From NCBI GenBank assembly GCA_029012465.1, contig JAQXMD010000022.1, positions 1 to 60,371 of the forward strand: DNA of 60,371 bases, written 5' to 3'. The notes beneath the pieces were generated by a model. That model did not search any database. It was not told the DNA's origin and worked only from the letters and a program-made list of their open reading frames with translations. A program made the translations under genes and the position numbers. Every line of letters starts with the position of its first letter. Position 1 is the first letter of the stretch. Positions 43,298 through 52,960 of the stretch are shown piece by piece. This DNA comes from Oscillospiraceae bacterium. Lineage in GTDB: Bacteria > Bacillota > Clostridia > Oscillospirales > Oscillospiraceae.

Positions 43298-43462
43298 ATT
43301 TAGCATCATTATACACCAGAAAAGCCCTCAGGTAAATCATTATTTTGTGGTAATGGCACAAGAATATCACTTTTTTCGCAAAAACACTTGGTTTTTTGAT
43401 TGTTGGATGTAATTTCCGGATGAAAAACGTGAAAGCTACTGGTAATTTCATGGAAAGTATTG

Positions 43463-43468
43463 TATAAT
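43463..43468 (+). promoter_or_regulatory. -10 element of the dehydratase gene
   Basis: TGTATAAT lies 75 bases ahead of the ATG at 43543; the -35 (TGGTAA) is weak. Confidence 0.4.
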
Positions 43469-43542
43469 AGTGCCCGATAAGTAAAAACCTTTGCAAATTT
43501 TTCCTGTGTAATATGAATGATACAAAGTGAGAAGTGAAAACT

Positions 43543-45525
43543 ATGCAGAGAGCATTTCATGATTTGCAGAAAAAGAATAAAATACCCCTCCAGCATTGGC
43601 GGATTGTGACCATCGGATTGATCCTTTATGACGCCCTTGCCATTGCGGCGGCCTATTTTATGGCGCTGTGGTTCCGGTTTGACTGCCGGTTTACCATGAT
43701 TCCCGAATACTATATATCGGCATATTATAAGTTTATTCCGATTTACGTTGTCCTTTCCGTGATCGTATTCTGGTGGATGCATTTGTATAACAGCATCTGG
43801 CGTTTTGCCAGCTACAGTGAGCTGCTTCGTACCGGAATTGCAACGGCGATTACCTTTTTCATTCATTGTGTGGGAATTACGGTTCTGTTTCAGCGGATGC
43901 CCCTGTCTTATTATTTCTTTGGCATACTGATTCAGTTTGCCTTGACATTGGGCATTCGATTCTCCTATCGGTTTATCCTGCTGGAACGGAAACGGTGGAA
44001 CAGCAGCGATACTGTAGAAGCAGGCAAACGGGTGCTCCTGATTGGGGCGGGGTCTGCCGGGCAGATTATCCTGCGGGATATTAAAAAGGCTGAGAAGTCC
44101 AATGACCGGGTTTGCTGTATTATCGATGACAATCCCAATAAATGGGGCAGATACATTGACGGCGTCCGCGTGGAGGGAGGACGAAATTCCATTCTGCCCT
44201 GCGTGGAGAAGTATCATATTGACAAGATCTTTCTGGCAATCCCCAGTGCGACTGCGGAGGAGAAACGGGATATTCTGGATATCTGCAAGGAGTCCGGCTG
44301 TGAGCTGAAGAACCTGCCGGGCTTATATCAGTTTGTCACCGGTGAGTTCACCGTCAGTGCCCTGAAGGACGTGGCGGTGGAGGACCTGCTGGGCAGGGAA
44401 CCCATAAATGTTGATCTGAATGAGATATTTACATTTCTCGAGAATAAGACCATCCTGGTAACAGGCGGCGGCGGGAGCATCGGTTCAGAGCTTTGCAGAC
44501 AGATTGCGGCGCACAAGCCCAAACAGCTGATTCTTTTCGACGTATACGAGAATTCTACCTATGAGATTGAGCTGGAGCTGAAAACCCAGTATCCCGATCT
44601 GGAGCTTGTGGTTTTAATCGGTTCTGTCCGGGACTCCAGACGCCTCAGATATGTTTTCGAGACCTACAGACCGGAAATCGTTTATCATGCGGCAGCCCAC
44701 AAGCATGTCCCTCTTATGGAGGACAGCCCCTGCGAGGCCATTAAAAACAACGCGATTGGTACATATAAAACCGCATATGCTGCCATGATGTGCGGCTGCA
44801 AACGCTTTGTATTGATCAGCTCAGATAAGGCTGTCAACCCAACCAACATTATGGGCGCAAGTAAGCGGCTCTGTGAGATGATCGTTCAGACCTTTGACCG
44901 GATGATTAAGGAAGGAACTCCGGATAAGCTCCCGGCGCTTTATGCGCATAAGGGAGCAAATCTCCCGGGAGAGCTTCCCCAAAATATTACCACAGAATAC
45001 GTTGCGGTTCGATTTGGCAACGTTCTGGGCAGCAATGGTTCGGTTATTCCGCTGTTCAAAAAGCAGATCGCGGCCGGAGGACCGGTTACTGTAACCCATA
45101 AGGATATTACCCGGTATTTTATGACAATTCCTGAAGCGGTCAGCCTTGTGCTCCAGGCGGGAACCTACGCCCATGGAGGCGAGATCTTTGTGCTGGATAT
45201 GGGGGAGCCTGTAAAGATCGATACGCTGGCCAGAAATCTGATCAAGCTGTCCGGGTTAAAGCCAGATATTGACATTAAGATCGTGTATACCGGATTGAGA
45301 CCCGGTGAGAAGCTCTATGAGGAAAAGCTCATGGACGAAGAGGGGATGAGAACCACGCCGAACCGGCTGATTAATATAGGCGCACCCATACCCATTGATG
45401 TGGATGTTTTTTTGGAGAAGCTGGTTGCGCTTATGAAGGCGGCAGAACAGAACAGTCCGGAAATCCGCGGCATGGTCATGGATATTGTGAATACCTATCA
45501 CCCGTCATTGAACAGCGGAACATGA
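43543..45525 (+). CDS. membrane-bound nucleotide-sugar 4,6-dehydratase (CapD/PglF/WbpM type)
   Basis: This 660-residue enzyme has four N-terminal membrane helices (about 20-130), a first nucleotide-binding fold (VLLIGAGSAGQIILRDI), and an extended SDR domain (ILVTGGGGSIGSELCRQI; AAAHKHVPLMEDSP; SSDKAVNPTNIMGASKR; GLRPGEKLYEE). In this class Met replaces the usual catalytic Tyr. They convert UDP-GlcNAc to the 4-keto-6-deoxy sugar for surface glycans. No glycosyltransferase cluster follows. ATG 43543 is preferred over GTG 43534; both ribosome sites are weak. Confidence 0.92.
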   Translation: MQRAFHDLQKKNKIPLQHWRIVTIGLILYDALAIAAAYFMALWFRFDCRFTMIPEYYISAYYKFIPIYVVLSVIVFWWMHLYNSIWRFASYSELLRTGIATAITFFIHCVGITVLFQRMPLSYYFFGILIQFALTLGIRFSYRFILLERKRWNSSDTVEAGKRVLLIGAGSAGQIILRDIKKAEKSNDRVCCIIDDNPNKWGRYIDGVRVEGGRNSILPCVEKYHIDKIFLAIPSATAEEKRDILDICKESGCELKNLPGLYQFVTGEFTVSALKDVAVEDLLGREPINVDLNEIFTFLENKTILVTGGGGSIGSELCRQIAAHKPKQLILFDVYENSTYEIELELKTQYPDLELVVLIGSVRDSRRLRYVFETYRPEIVYHAAAHKHVPLMEDSPCEAIKNNAIGTYKTAYAAMMCGCKRFVLISSDKAVNPTNIMGASKRLCEMIVQTFDRMIKEGTPDKLPALYAHKGANLPGELPQNITTEYVAVRFGNVLGSNGSVIPLFKKQIAAGGPVTVTHKDITRYFMTIPEAVSLVLQAGTYAHGGEIFVLDMGEPVKIDTLARNLIKLSGLKPDIDIKIVYTGLRPGEKLYEEKLMDEEGMRTTPNRLINIGAPIPIDVDVFLEKLVALMKAAEQNSPEIRGMVMDIVNTYHPSLNSGT

Positions 45526-45624
45526 TTGAGCGTTGCAGCCTGTTCCAAGCAGCCGGAGGTTTTTGCAACAAAATGTGCGGGATATGCGTCATATATTACG
45601 ACCCCCCCTGAAAGGATGCTGCAA

Positions 45625-47394
45625 ATGCCCCAGAAACATTCAACACCAAGCCGCTCTGGAAGATCCACGCAGGCAGGACGGGAAGCACAACGTGCCGGCA
45701 GAAAGAAGAAAATGCCGGGTTATAAAAAAGGCATGATTATCCTGCTTGTGCTGCTGTTTCTGACCACTGCGGCAATTGCCGGCCTGCTGGCCTATGCAAA
45801 TCATTATCAGAATTACAATCAAATCCTGCCCAATGTCTATGTGGCAGGCGTGGATGTCAGTGGAATGAACCAGGAAGAGGCTGCGAAAGCCCTGAAGGAA
45901 GCGTTTTCGGACAAATCCTTTTCCCTGGATCTGGTTCTGCCGGATCAGACGCTCCGGCTCTCTCCCTCTGAGGACAGTTTTTCCATTGACTATGAAAAGG
46001 CTGCGGCGCTTGCATATCAGTATGGCAGAAGCCGTAATCCCCTGAAGCTGCCGGCGGCCATTCAGGCCGCGAGGATACACAGGGAGGATATAGACATCTC
46101 CGCTGCGGTTTATGTGGATGAGAATGCCCTTTACCGTATGGTGCAGAATGCCGCAGAAAAATGCAGCAGGGCGGTTTCCCCCACGCAGGTGGAGTCCGAC
46201 TATGAAACCCGTTCGATCATGGTGACAATGGGCCAGCCCGGAACCACCATGGACGTGGAAGCTGTCTTTCCGCTGGTACTGGAGGGGTTCCAAAAGCTGA
46301 CCCTTGATGATATTCAGGTGGATTACATAGAGAAAGCACCCGAGCCTGTAACGCTGGATGCCCTTTATGAGGAAATGACCTCTGAGCCTGTGGATGCCTA
46401 TATCACCGAAGCAGGGGAGGAGCATGAAGGGGAAAAGGGCTATGTGCCTTCCGTGCCGCTGGAGGAAGCCAATGCGCAGATTGCCACTGCATCATGGGGC
46501 GAGATACTCATGTTCGAGTTTGTGGAGCAAATGCCCAGCGTGATGCTCTCTGATCTGACCGGCGATAAAGATGGGGGCGAGTACCCCGACCTGCTGGCAT
46601 CCCTTGGTACCGTGTATGTGGCTGACGCGGGCCGTACGGAAAACCTGCGGCTGGCCTGCGAAAGAATCAACGGGACAATTCTCCAGCCCGGAGATGTGTT
46701 TTCCTTCAACGAGGTCGTGGGCCAGAGAACTGCCGAAAAAGGCTATCAGGAGGCCACTGTCTATGTTTCCGGTGATTCCGAGAAGCAGCTGGGCGGCGGC
46801 ATCTGTCAGGTGGCTTCCACCCTCTATTACTGCTGCCTGAAAGCAGAGCTGGAGATTGTCCACCGGGAGCCGCATATGTTTCTGGTGTCCTATGTGCCCT
46901 ATGGAATGGATGCAACGGTCTATTGGGGCAGCGTGGATTACCGATTCCGCAATAATCTGGAGGACCCTATTCTCATAAACGCGTATTTGGCTGACGGCCG
47001 CTGCTACATAGAATTCCACGGCACCGACAGGCTGGGCCATATTGTGGAGCTGGACAACGAAAAGCTCTCTGAGTACCGCTACCGTGTGTACCGGTATGTG
47101 TATGACAGAGAATATAATCTGATTCGGACGGATGATCTGGGCATCAGTCAGTACAGCCCTCACCCGGAGCCGTCTCCTTCTCCGGAACCCACGCCGGAAC
47201 CGGAGGAGCCATCGCCGGAACCATCCGAGGAGCCAACTCCTACGCCAACTCCTACGCCTACACCTACGCCTACACCTACCCCAACACCGACACCTACCCC
47301 TACCCCGACGCCTGTTCCCTCTTCGGAACCTGCGCCGGAACCGGAGCCAACGCCGGAGCCTGAGCCTGTTCCAATTCCGGACCCGGACCAGTGA
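45625..47394 (+). CDS. VanW-family cell-surface protein with proline/threonine repeat tail
   Basis: This 589-residue protein has a basic N-terminus, one membrane helix (about 35-57), a peptidoglycan-binding-4 type region ([21 protein letters not shown]), the VanW domain ([45 protein letters not shown]) and a C-terminal tail of Glu/Pro and Thr-Pro repeats. VanW proteins occur near vancomycin-resistance and wall genes, but their biochemistry is unknown. The ATG at 45625 has AAAGGA eight bases upstream. The tail likely spans the wall. Confidence 0.88.
   Translation: MPQKHSTPSRSGRSTQAGREAQRAGRKKKMPGYKKGMIILLVLLFLTTAAIAGLLAYANHYQNYNQILPNVYVAGVDVSGMNQEEAAKALKEAFSDKSFSLDLVLPDQTLRLSPSEDSFSIDYEKAAALAYQYGRSRNPLKLPAAIQAARIHREDIDISAAVYVDENALYRMVQNAAEKCSRAVSPTQVESDYETRSIMVTMGQPGTTMDVEAVFPLVLEGFQKLTLDDIQVDYIEKAPEPVTLDALYEEMTSEPVDAYITEAGEEHEGEKGYVPSVPLEEANAQIATASWGEILMFEFVEQMPSVMLSDLTGDKDGGEYPDLLASLGTVYVADAGRTENLRLACERINGTILQPGDVFSFNEVVGQRTAEKGYQEATVYVSGDSEKQLGGGICQVASTLYYCCLKAELEIVHREPHMFLVSYVPYGMDATVYWGSVDYRFRNNLEDPILINAYLADGRCYIEFHGTDRLGHIVELDNEKLSEYRYRVYRYVYDREYNLIRTDDLGISQYSPHPEPSPSPEPTPEPEEPSPEPSEEPTPTPTPTPTPTPTPTPTPTPTPTPTPVPSSEPAPEPEPTPEPEPVPIPDPDQ
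47230..47318 (+). repeat. 6-base coding microsatellite (Thr-Pro)
   Basis: About fifteen ACN-CCN units encode an alternating Thr-Pro run in the VanW protein tail. Third bases vary, so perfect slippage tracts are short. Confidence 0.85.
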
Positions 47395-47397
47395 AAA

Positions 47398-47438
47398 AAT
47401 CCCCTGTGAGGCATTTTGAAGCATCCTCACAGGGGATT
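47398..47438. terminator. bidirectional terminator
   Basis: AATCCCCTGTGAGG (47398-47411) pairs exactly with 47425-47438; A and T runs flank it. It serves the convergent vanW and WYL genes. Confidence 0.88.
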
Positions 47439-47443
47439 CATTT

Positions 47444-48409
47444 TTATAGGTCTGAGAGTATTTTTACGCAAAGCTCCCGGTATTCCTGACGGACGGATTC
47501 CGGTCCAAGGATCTTCACTCGGCCCGAGAAGCTGAATACCCAGGAATAGAATACAGGGGAGGTGACAACCGGTACCGTAAGGGTAAAGCCCCCCTCTGGC
47601 TGGGGGATCAGCATCACATCCGTGCCAAACTTATCAATGGCGCTGTTGGCAAGATCGTCCGGGAAGGACAGCCGCACGGATACAGGGGTACCGGAAAACA
47701 TGCCGAATACCTGCTTGGAATAGGCGGCCATATTCAGGTCCTGATACAGCTCCGGATGCTGCCGGGGCTTGTTCAGAATTTTGATGTTGGCCATTCGATC
47801 TACCCGATAGTGGGTCTTTCCATGCTTTTCCGTGTGGGCAACCAGATAATAGCTTTCGCTGTCCCAGCACAGGCCATAGGGGGACGCCCGATAGATTCCG
47901 GGACGGAATTGGCTGGAACCGTCTGGTTTGTAGCTGAGATACCGGAATGTGATCTCGCTGTTTTGCGCTATGGCGGAATACAGCGCGTCCACATTGTAAT
48001 AGATCTGTTCGTTTCCCGTTTTGGAGCGGCCAATGAGATGCAGCTGACGGCGCAGCTGCCCGGCGTTGTATCGGGAGGTGAGCTTTTCCAGCTTCCCGAT
48101 CAATTCAAAGGATTTCTTTTCCGTAATGCAGCGGGAGCACTGGACAGCGTCAGCCAGCAGCTTCAGCTCTGCCAACTCAAAATCTCTTGATACAAGCCCA
48201 TAGCCTGATCTTCCGGAGAGAATTTCCCAGCCCTCATCCTGTAAGGCCGCGATGTCCCGGTAAATACTTTTCCGTTCAGAGGGAATTCCACGGGCCAGAA
48301 GCATTTCCTCCAGCTCCTGGGCTCCGAGGCGGTGATTCTCGTCGGTTTCCCTCTGGAGAATATCCATCAGCGCAAGCATACGTTTTTTTGAGTATTCTGT
48401 TTTTGCCAT
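47444..48409 (-). CDS. WYL-domain transcriptional regulator
   Basis: This 321-residue protein has an N-terminal helix-turn-helix (LGAQELEEMLLARG and SERKSIYRDIAALQDEGW) and a WYL domain (ITFRYLSYKPDGS; RASPYGLCWDSESYYLVAHT; YRVDRMANI) plus a WCX-like tail. WYL regulators sense small ligands or nucleic acids and control repair, defence or metabolism. The ATG at 48409 fits GGGG nine bases upstream better than the one at 48415. Its target is not evident; it diverges from the phosphoesterase gene. Confidence 0.88.
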   Translation of the reverse strand: MAKTEYSKKRMLALMDILQRETDENHRLGAQELEEMLLARGIPSERKSIYRDIAALQDEGWEILSGRSGYGLVSRDFELAELKLLADAVQCSRCITEKKSFELIGKLEKLTSRYNAGQLRRQLHLIGRSKTGNEQIYYNVDALYSAIAQNSEITFRYLSYKPDGSSQFRPGIYRASPYGLCWDSESYYLVAHTEKHGKTHYRVDRMANIKILNKPRQHPELYQDLNMAAYSKQVFGMFSGTPVSVRLSFPDDLANSAIDKFGTDVMLIPQPEGGFTLTVPVVTSPVFYSWVFSFSGRVKILGPESVRQEYRELCVKILSDL

Positions 48410-48467
48410 TCCCATTCACCCCTTTTCATCAGTTTACCACAGGAACCGGAAAAAACAAACAGAATTC

Positions 48468-48496
48468 TTGCAATTTCTTTAGAATTCTGATATACT
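48468..48496 (+). promoter_or_regulatory. promoter of the metallophosphoesterase gene
   Basis: TTGCAA (48468-48473), 17 bases, TATACT (48491-48496), 30 bases before the ATG. Confidence 0.65.
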
Positions 48497-48526
48497 TTTC
48501 TCATTCTGTAAGCTCGGAGGGCAGCC

Positions 48527-49219
48527 ATGAAGATTCTTGTGGTATCCGATATAGAGAGTAAGTATATTTGGGATCATTTTGACCCAGAGCGGTTTCGGGA
48601 CATCAAAATGATTATTTCCTGCGGCGATCTGTCCCCCAGATATCTGTCCTTTCTGGTGACAATGATTCCTTGTCCGCTGTTTTATGTGCCGGGCAATCAC
48701 GATAAAAACTACGAGAAGAACCCTCCGGAGGGCTGCATCAATATTGACGGCCGGGTGATCGTGTACAAGGGCATCCGAATTATGGGCCTTGGCGGCTGTA
48801 AAAGTCCCCAACCCAAAACCTACGAATACTCCGACGAGCAGATGTGGCGAAGGGTCCGCAGGCTGGAAGGGCAGATCAGAAGAGCGAAAGGCATTGATTT
48901 GTTTGTTTCCCATGCCCCGGCGCTTGGCCTTGGAGACGGACCGGATCTGTTCCACGAGGGCTTTCAGTCCTTCCGCTATATTGATGATGTGTATAAGCCC
49001 GCCATTCATTTCTATGGACACCGCCATCTGGGAGAGAATCCCATGGACCGCCGGGCCATCTATCCCTACAATGAATCTGTGATGATCAACGCCTGCGGTT
49101 ATAAGATCGTTGAGTATGATCCCGGGGTTCCCATGAGCGCCCCTTTGGGCACCCAGCCCATTGTGGAAATGCCTACGCCGCAGCCTCCTGCCAGGTTTAT
49201 TTTCCCCAGAAAACGATAA
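48527..49219 (+). CDS. calcineurin-like metallophosphoesterase
   Basis: This 230-residue protein has the motif set of metallophosphoesterases: VVSDIESKY, ISCGDLSPRY, VPGNHDKNY, FVSHAP and YGHRHLG. The first motif is D-x-E where most members have D-x-H, so one metal ligand differs. Substrate unknown. A proline-rich tail (MPTPQPPARF) ends the protein. GGAGG lies six bases before the ATG. Single gene. Confidence 0.88.
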   Translation: MKILVVSDIESKYIWDHFDPERFRDIKMIISCGDLSPRYLSFLVTMIPCPLFYVPGNHDKNYEKNPPEGCINIDGRVIVYKGIRIMGLGGCKSPQPKTYEYSDEQMWRRVRRLEGQIRRAKGIDLFVSHAPALGLGDGPDLFHEGFQSFRYIDDVYKPAIHFYGHRHLGENPMDRRAIYPYNESVMINACGYKIVEYDPGVPMSAPLGTQPIVEMPTPQPPARFIFPRKR

Positions 49220-49222
49220 TCG

Positions 49223-49258
49223 GTTCCCCCGAACTTTTTGAAAGGTTCGGGGGACTTT
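49223..49258 (+). terminator. terminator of the phosphoesterase gene
   Basis: GTTCCCCCGAAC (49223-49234) pairs with 49245-49255 (one bulge), then TTTAC. Confidence 0.75.
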
Positions 49259-49307
49259 ACATGAATTTTACGGAAACAAGTCAGATTCATATGGAAATGG
49301 CCATAGT

Positions 49308-49344
49308 TTTACGGATGCTTTATTTAGTTTACACAAACTTTATT
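49308..49344 (+). promoter_or_regulatory. possible Pho-box-like direct repeats upstream of the Na/Pi gene
   Basis: TTTACG, TTTATT, TTTACA and TTTATT start at 49308, 49319, 49328 and 49339, about one helical turn apart, resembling PhoP sites (TTAACA repeats). A poor -10 follows near 49369. The rest of 49259-49497 shows no gene. Confidence 0.35.
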
Positions 49345-49497
49345 TTTGGGCTTTCTCTTTCGGCCTTTGTATGTTAAGATATTCTTGCGGAGTATGGGCA
49401 TGTTTCGCTTCGGGTATTCTATGCCTGATGTAATGTCGTTACTTCCATCTGAATGGGTCCGGTTGTCAAGGGGAACCCAGGTAAGTGAGGGCTTGCG

Positions 49498-51120
49498 ATG
49501 TCAATTTTTGAAGTGTTTTCGTTATTCGGCGGCGTTGGTCTATTTCTGTATGGCATGACCATCATGTCCTCGGGCCTTAAAAATGCCTGCGGCGACAATC
49601 TTCGTGTCATTCTGGAGCACGCCACAAAGAACAAGGTCATTTCTGTAATCGTAGGTATCGCCATGACCATGCTGGTACAGAGCTCCTCTGCCACCGATGT
49701 TATGGTGATCGGCTTTGTAAACTCCGGCCTGATGAGCCTGGTACAGGCCGTTGGTGTTATCATGGGCGCCAATATCGGCACCACCATCACCGCTCAGATC
49801 ACAGCATTCAATCTGGGCGACTATGCCCCTCTGATCCTGTTTGTGGGCGCCGTGATGTATCTGTTCCTGAAGAACAATCTGCTCAAGCACATTGGCAGCG
49901 TCATCATGGGATTTGGCATGCTGTTTGTGGGCATTGTTCTGATGAAGGGCGCCATTCAGCCCCTGTCCCAAACCCCCGGGTTTATCAGCCTGATTTCTTC
50001 TCTGTCCAACCCCGCGCTGATGGTGATTTTCGGCGTGGCCTTCACCGCGCTGCTGCAAAGCTCCTCCTCCGCTACGGTCATTTTTCAGGCCTTTGCGGTT
50101 CAGGGGATTCTCCGGTATGATGTGTGCGTTTATCTTGTGATTGGCGCTGCCATCGGTTCTGTAACCCCGAACCTGCTGGCAAGCCTAACTGCCAACCGCA
50201 ACGGCAAGCGTACCGCTCTTTTGAATCTGCTGTTTAATCTGATCCGTGCCGCGATTCTGATCGCGTTGATTAATCTGTTCCCCCAGGTTCTCACCATGAT
50301 TCAGAATCTGTCCCCGGACAATGTGGCTCGTCAGATTGCAAATACTCATACGATCTTTGCGATTTTCGCTGTGCTTGTGATGCTGCCCTTCAGCAATGGC
50401 ATTGTGAAGCTCACCTATCTGCTTTTGCCCTTGAAGCCGGATGAACAGAGAAAGGCAGAGGAAAAGAAGCTGCAATATATGATTGCCACCAACAACATTC
50501 CCCCCGCGGTTGCCCTTTCTCAGGCCCATCGTGAAATCTCCCGGATGGGCACCATCGCCTGTGACAATCTGGAGCTGGCCATTGACTGCTTCTTCAATAT
50601 GAAGGATGAAAAGGCCCAGCTGGTGGAGGATAACGAGGATACGGTGAACTTCCTGGACCATGCCATCATCGAAAAGCTGGTGGAGCTTCGTTCCATGGAA
50701 ATGTCCCCGAAGGATCTGAGCCGGGTTTACCACATGACGCTGGTTGTTGCGGACATTGAACGGATTTCTGATCATGCGGAAAACATCATTGAATATGAAC
50801 AGCAGCTCCGCAGTCAGCGGGCTGTGATCTCCGATGAAGCCATTGCGGAACTGAAATCCCTGGCAGAGCTGACCGTTCGTTCCGTGCGGTTCTGCCTGGA
50901 GGTCTTTACCAGTGAGAATTACAGCCTGCTGGACAAGGCCAACGAGCTGGAGGATCAGGTGGATGATCTGCAGGAGCGGATTGTGGGCAACCATGTCACC
51001 CGTCTGATGAATGCCAGCTGTGACCCTCTGGGCGGTGTGGTATTTACGGATATGGCAAGCGATCTGGAGCGCTGCTCTGATCACGCCATCAACATCGCTG
51101 AGGCTTTGTCTGAGATTTAA
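49498..51120 (+). CDS. Na/Pi cotransporter-family protein with PhoU-like domain
   Basis: This 540-residue protein has two inverted membrane repeats with the QSSS motifs MTMLVQSSSATDVMVIGF and TALLQSSSSATVIFQAFA, GANIGTTITAQ, then a C-terminal PhoU-like four-helix region (about 340-540; MTLVVADIERISDHAENI). Such proteins import phosphate with Na+ or regulate its flux. The first QSSSAT motif has Asp where Thr is common. GAGGG lies six bases before the ATG at 49498. Confidence 0.92.
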   Translation: MSIFEVFSLFGGVGLFLYGMTIMSSGLKNACGDNLRVILEHATKNKVISVIVGIAMTMLVQSSSATDVMVIGFVNSGLMSLVQAVGVIMGANIGTTITAQITAFNLGDYAPLILFVGAVMYLFLKNNLLKHIGSVIMGFGMLFVGIVLMKGAIQPLSQTPGFISLISSLSNPALMVIFGVAFTALLQSSSSATVIFQAFAVQGILRYDVCVYLVIGAAIGSVTPNLLASLTANRNGKRTALLNLLFNLIRAAILIALINLFPQVLTMIQNLSPDNVARQIANTHTIFAIFAVLVMLPFSNGIVKLTYLLLPLKPDEQRKAEEKKLQYMIATNNIPPAVALSQAHREISRMGTIACDNLELAIDCFFNMKDEKAQLVEDNEDTVNFLDHAIIEKLVELRSMEMSPKDLSRVYHMTLVVADIERISDHAENIIEYEQQLRSQRAVISDEAIAELKSLAELTVRSVRFCLEVFTSENYSLLDKANELEDQVDDLQERIVGNHVTRLMNASCDPLGGVVFTDMASDLERCSDHAINIAEALSEI

Positions 51121-51131
51121 GAGATTTTTCT

Positions 51132-51170
51132 GCCCCAATTCCGGTATTTCGACCGGAATCGGGGCTTTCT
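51132..51170 (+). terminator. terminator of the Na/Pi gene
   Basis: GCCCCAATTCCGGT (51132-51145) pairs with 51152-51165 with one mismatch, then TTTCT. Confidence 0.85.
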
Positions 51171-51182
51171 CACACTCTGGGG

Positions 51183-51210
51183 TTGACAAAACACGCTTTT
51201 GTACTACAAT
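51183..51210 (+). promoter_or_regulatory. promoter of the deacetylase gene
   Basis: TTGACA (51183-51188), 16 bases, TACAAT (51205-51210), 45 bases before the ATG. Confidence 0.75.
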
Positions 51211-51254
51211 GATTATGTAAATTGAATGAATTTGACAAAATGTGGAGATTCGCC

Positions 51255-52919
51255 ATGCAAAAAAAGAAAACAGCATTTATGATACTAATCTCTCTCCTGT
51301 GTTCCGTAGGAATCTTTGCGGGTCTCACTGCGGCATTATGGAATCTGGCCGGTATGAAAATCGAAGTGCAGCTCAGAGGCGCTGAGGACTATCAGCTGGA
51401 ATATGGGGAAGCATACAACGATCCCGGCGCGAAAGCGGTCCTCCGTGGGGAGTCTTTTCTGAAAAAAGGCTTCTCACTTCCCGTGTCTGTTGACGCGGCA
51501 GGGGTGAAGACCCAAAAGCTCGGGACCTATAAGGTGATCTACACCGCTTCTGTTCTTTGGACTTCGGCAAGCCAGAGTCGTACGGTTACAGTCGTGGACA
51601 CCACCCCGCCTGAAATTGAATTGCGCAGTGATCCGGACTATTTTACCCTTCCAGGTCATGCCTATGAGGAGTAGGGCTATACCGCAAAGGACGCCCACGA
51701 CGGCGACTTAACGGATGCGGTTTCCTCCTATGAGAAAGACGGTGTGGTGTATTATTCCGTTACCGACAGCTCCGGAAACACTGCCACCGCTCAGCGTACC
51801 ATTTTCTACGATGATAAGTCCATTCCGGTCATTACCCTTGTGGGAGATGCGGTTGTTACCATTGAAAAGGGCACTGACTATGTGGATGAGGGCTGCTATG
51901 CCTCCGACGACTGCGACGGCGATATTACAAACAAGGTTTCTGCGATCTGGGAGGGAAATCAAATCATATATACCGTTACCGACAGCTCCGGGAATACTGC
52001 AACCGCCACCAGAACCATCAACGTGACGGATACCCTCGCGCCTGTGATGACCATGAACGGCGATCCGGAAATGTATATTTCCGCCGGAAAAGCCTTCGCA
52101 GATCCCGGCGTTACCGCATTGGATCAGGGGGATGGGGATCTGACGGATTCTGTGGAGATTTCCGGTTCCGTGGATGTGTACCACGCCGGAGACTATACGC
52201 TGACCTATACCTCCACAGATCAGGCGGGGAACAGTACGGCCCTCCAGCGGCTTGTCCATGTGGAGCCTGTAGCCCAGCCGGATGTGGTCACACCCTCCGG
52301 TAAGGTTGTCTATCTCACCTTTGACGACGGCCCGGGACAGTATACCGACGAGCTTCTGGATCTTCTGGATATATACAATGTCAAGGTCACATTCTTTGTG
52401 ACAAATGGCTACCCTGCCTACGCCGACTGTATCGGCAAGGCATATCGTGCCGGTCATTCCATCGGTGTTCACACCTATACCCATCAATATAGTGACATCT
52501 ATGCCAGTGAAGAGGCCTATTTTGCGGACTTTGAGAAGATGGAAGCGGTCATTGAAGCGCAGACCGGCTCCAGAACCACGCTGATGCGGTTCCCCGGCGG
52601 AAGCTCCAATATGGTGAGCTCCTTCAATTCAGGGATCATGACCCGTCTGACTGAGGCTGTGGTGGATATGGGCTACCAGTATTTTGACTGGAATATTTCC
52701 AGCGGAGACGCGGGAGAGACTACAGACACCGAGGTGGTGGCCCAGAATGTCATTACCGGCATGCAGAACCATGATGTTTCCGTGGTGCTGCAGCACGACA
52801 TTAAGGGCTTCAGCGTTGCGGCGGTGGAACAGATCATAACCTGGGGCATTGAAAACGGTTACACATTCCTGCCCCTTACGGAGACCAGTCCCGGCGCGCA
52901 CCACAGAGTCCAGAACTAA
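51255..52919 (+). pseudogene. polysaccharide deacetylase with Ig-like repeats, interrupted by one in-frame TAG
   Basis: The reading frame from ATG 51255 (GGAG seven bases upstream) encodes a signal/anchor helix, three DUF5011-type Ig-like repeats (e.g. VYYSVTDSSGNTATAQRTIF and IIYTVTDSSGNTATATRTIN) and a NodB domain (VYLTFDDGPGQYTDE, metal motif HTYTH, RFPGG, VVLQHD). At 51672-51674 a TAG stops it in the first repeat (HAYEE-stop-GYTAKD); the frame then continues unchanged for 415 codons. A GAG-to-TAG change explains it. No ribosome site was seen just after the stop, so the NodB part is probably not made unless TAG is read through. A sequencing error is the main alternative. Confidence 0.85.
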
Positions 52920-52928
52920 AAATGATTT

Positions 52929-52960
52929 GCGTGCCGCAAAGCCTGCGGCACGCATTATTT
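52929..52960. terminator. bidirectional terminator
   Basis: GCGTGCCGC (52929-52937) pairs exactly with 52945-52953; it separates the convergent deacetylase and cotJ genes. Confidence 0.8.

Noticed and set aside
45526..45624. 33-codon N-terminal extension of the VanW protein, or a 12-codon leader ending just before it
   Set aside because: The extension lacks a ribosome site whereas ATG 45625 has one; the tiny leader has its ribosome site too far from its ATG and no terminator follows.
51675..52919. Separate downstream gene for the NodB domain
   Set aside because: No ribosome site or start codon with support lies just after the TAG, and the frame is continuous with the upstream part, so one broken gene is simpler.
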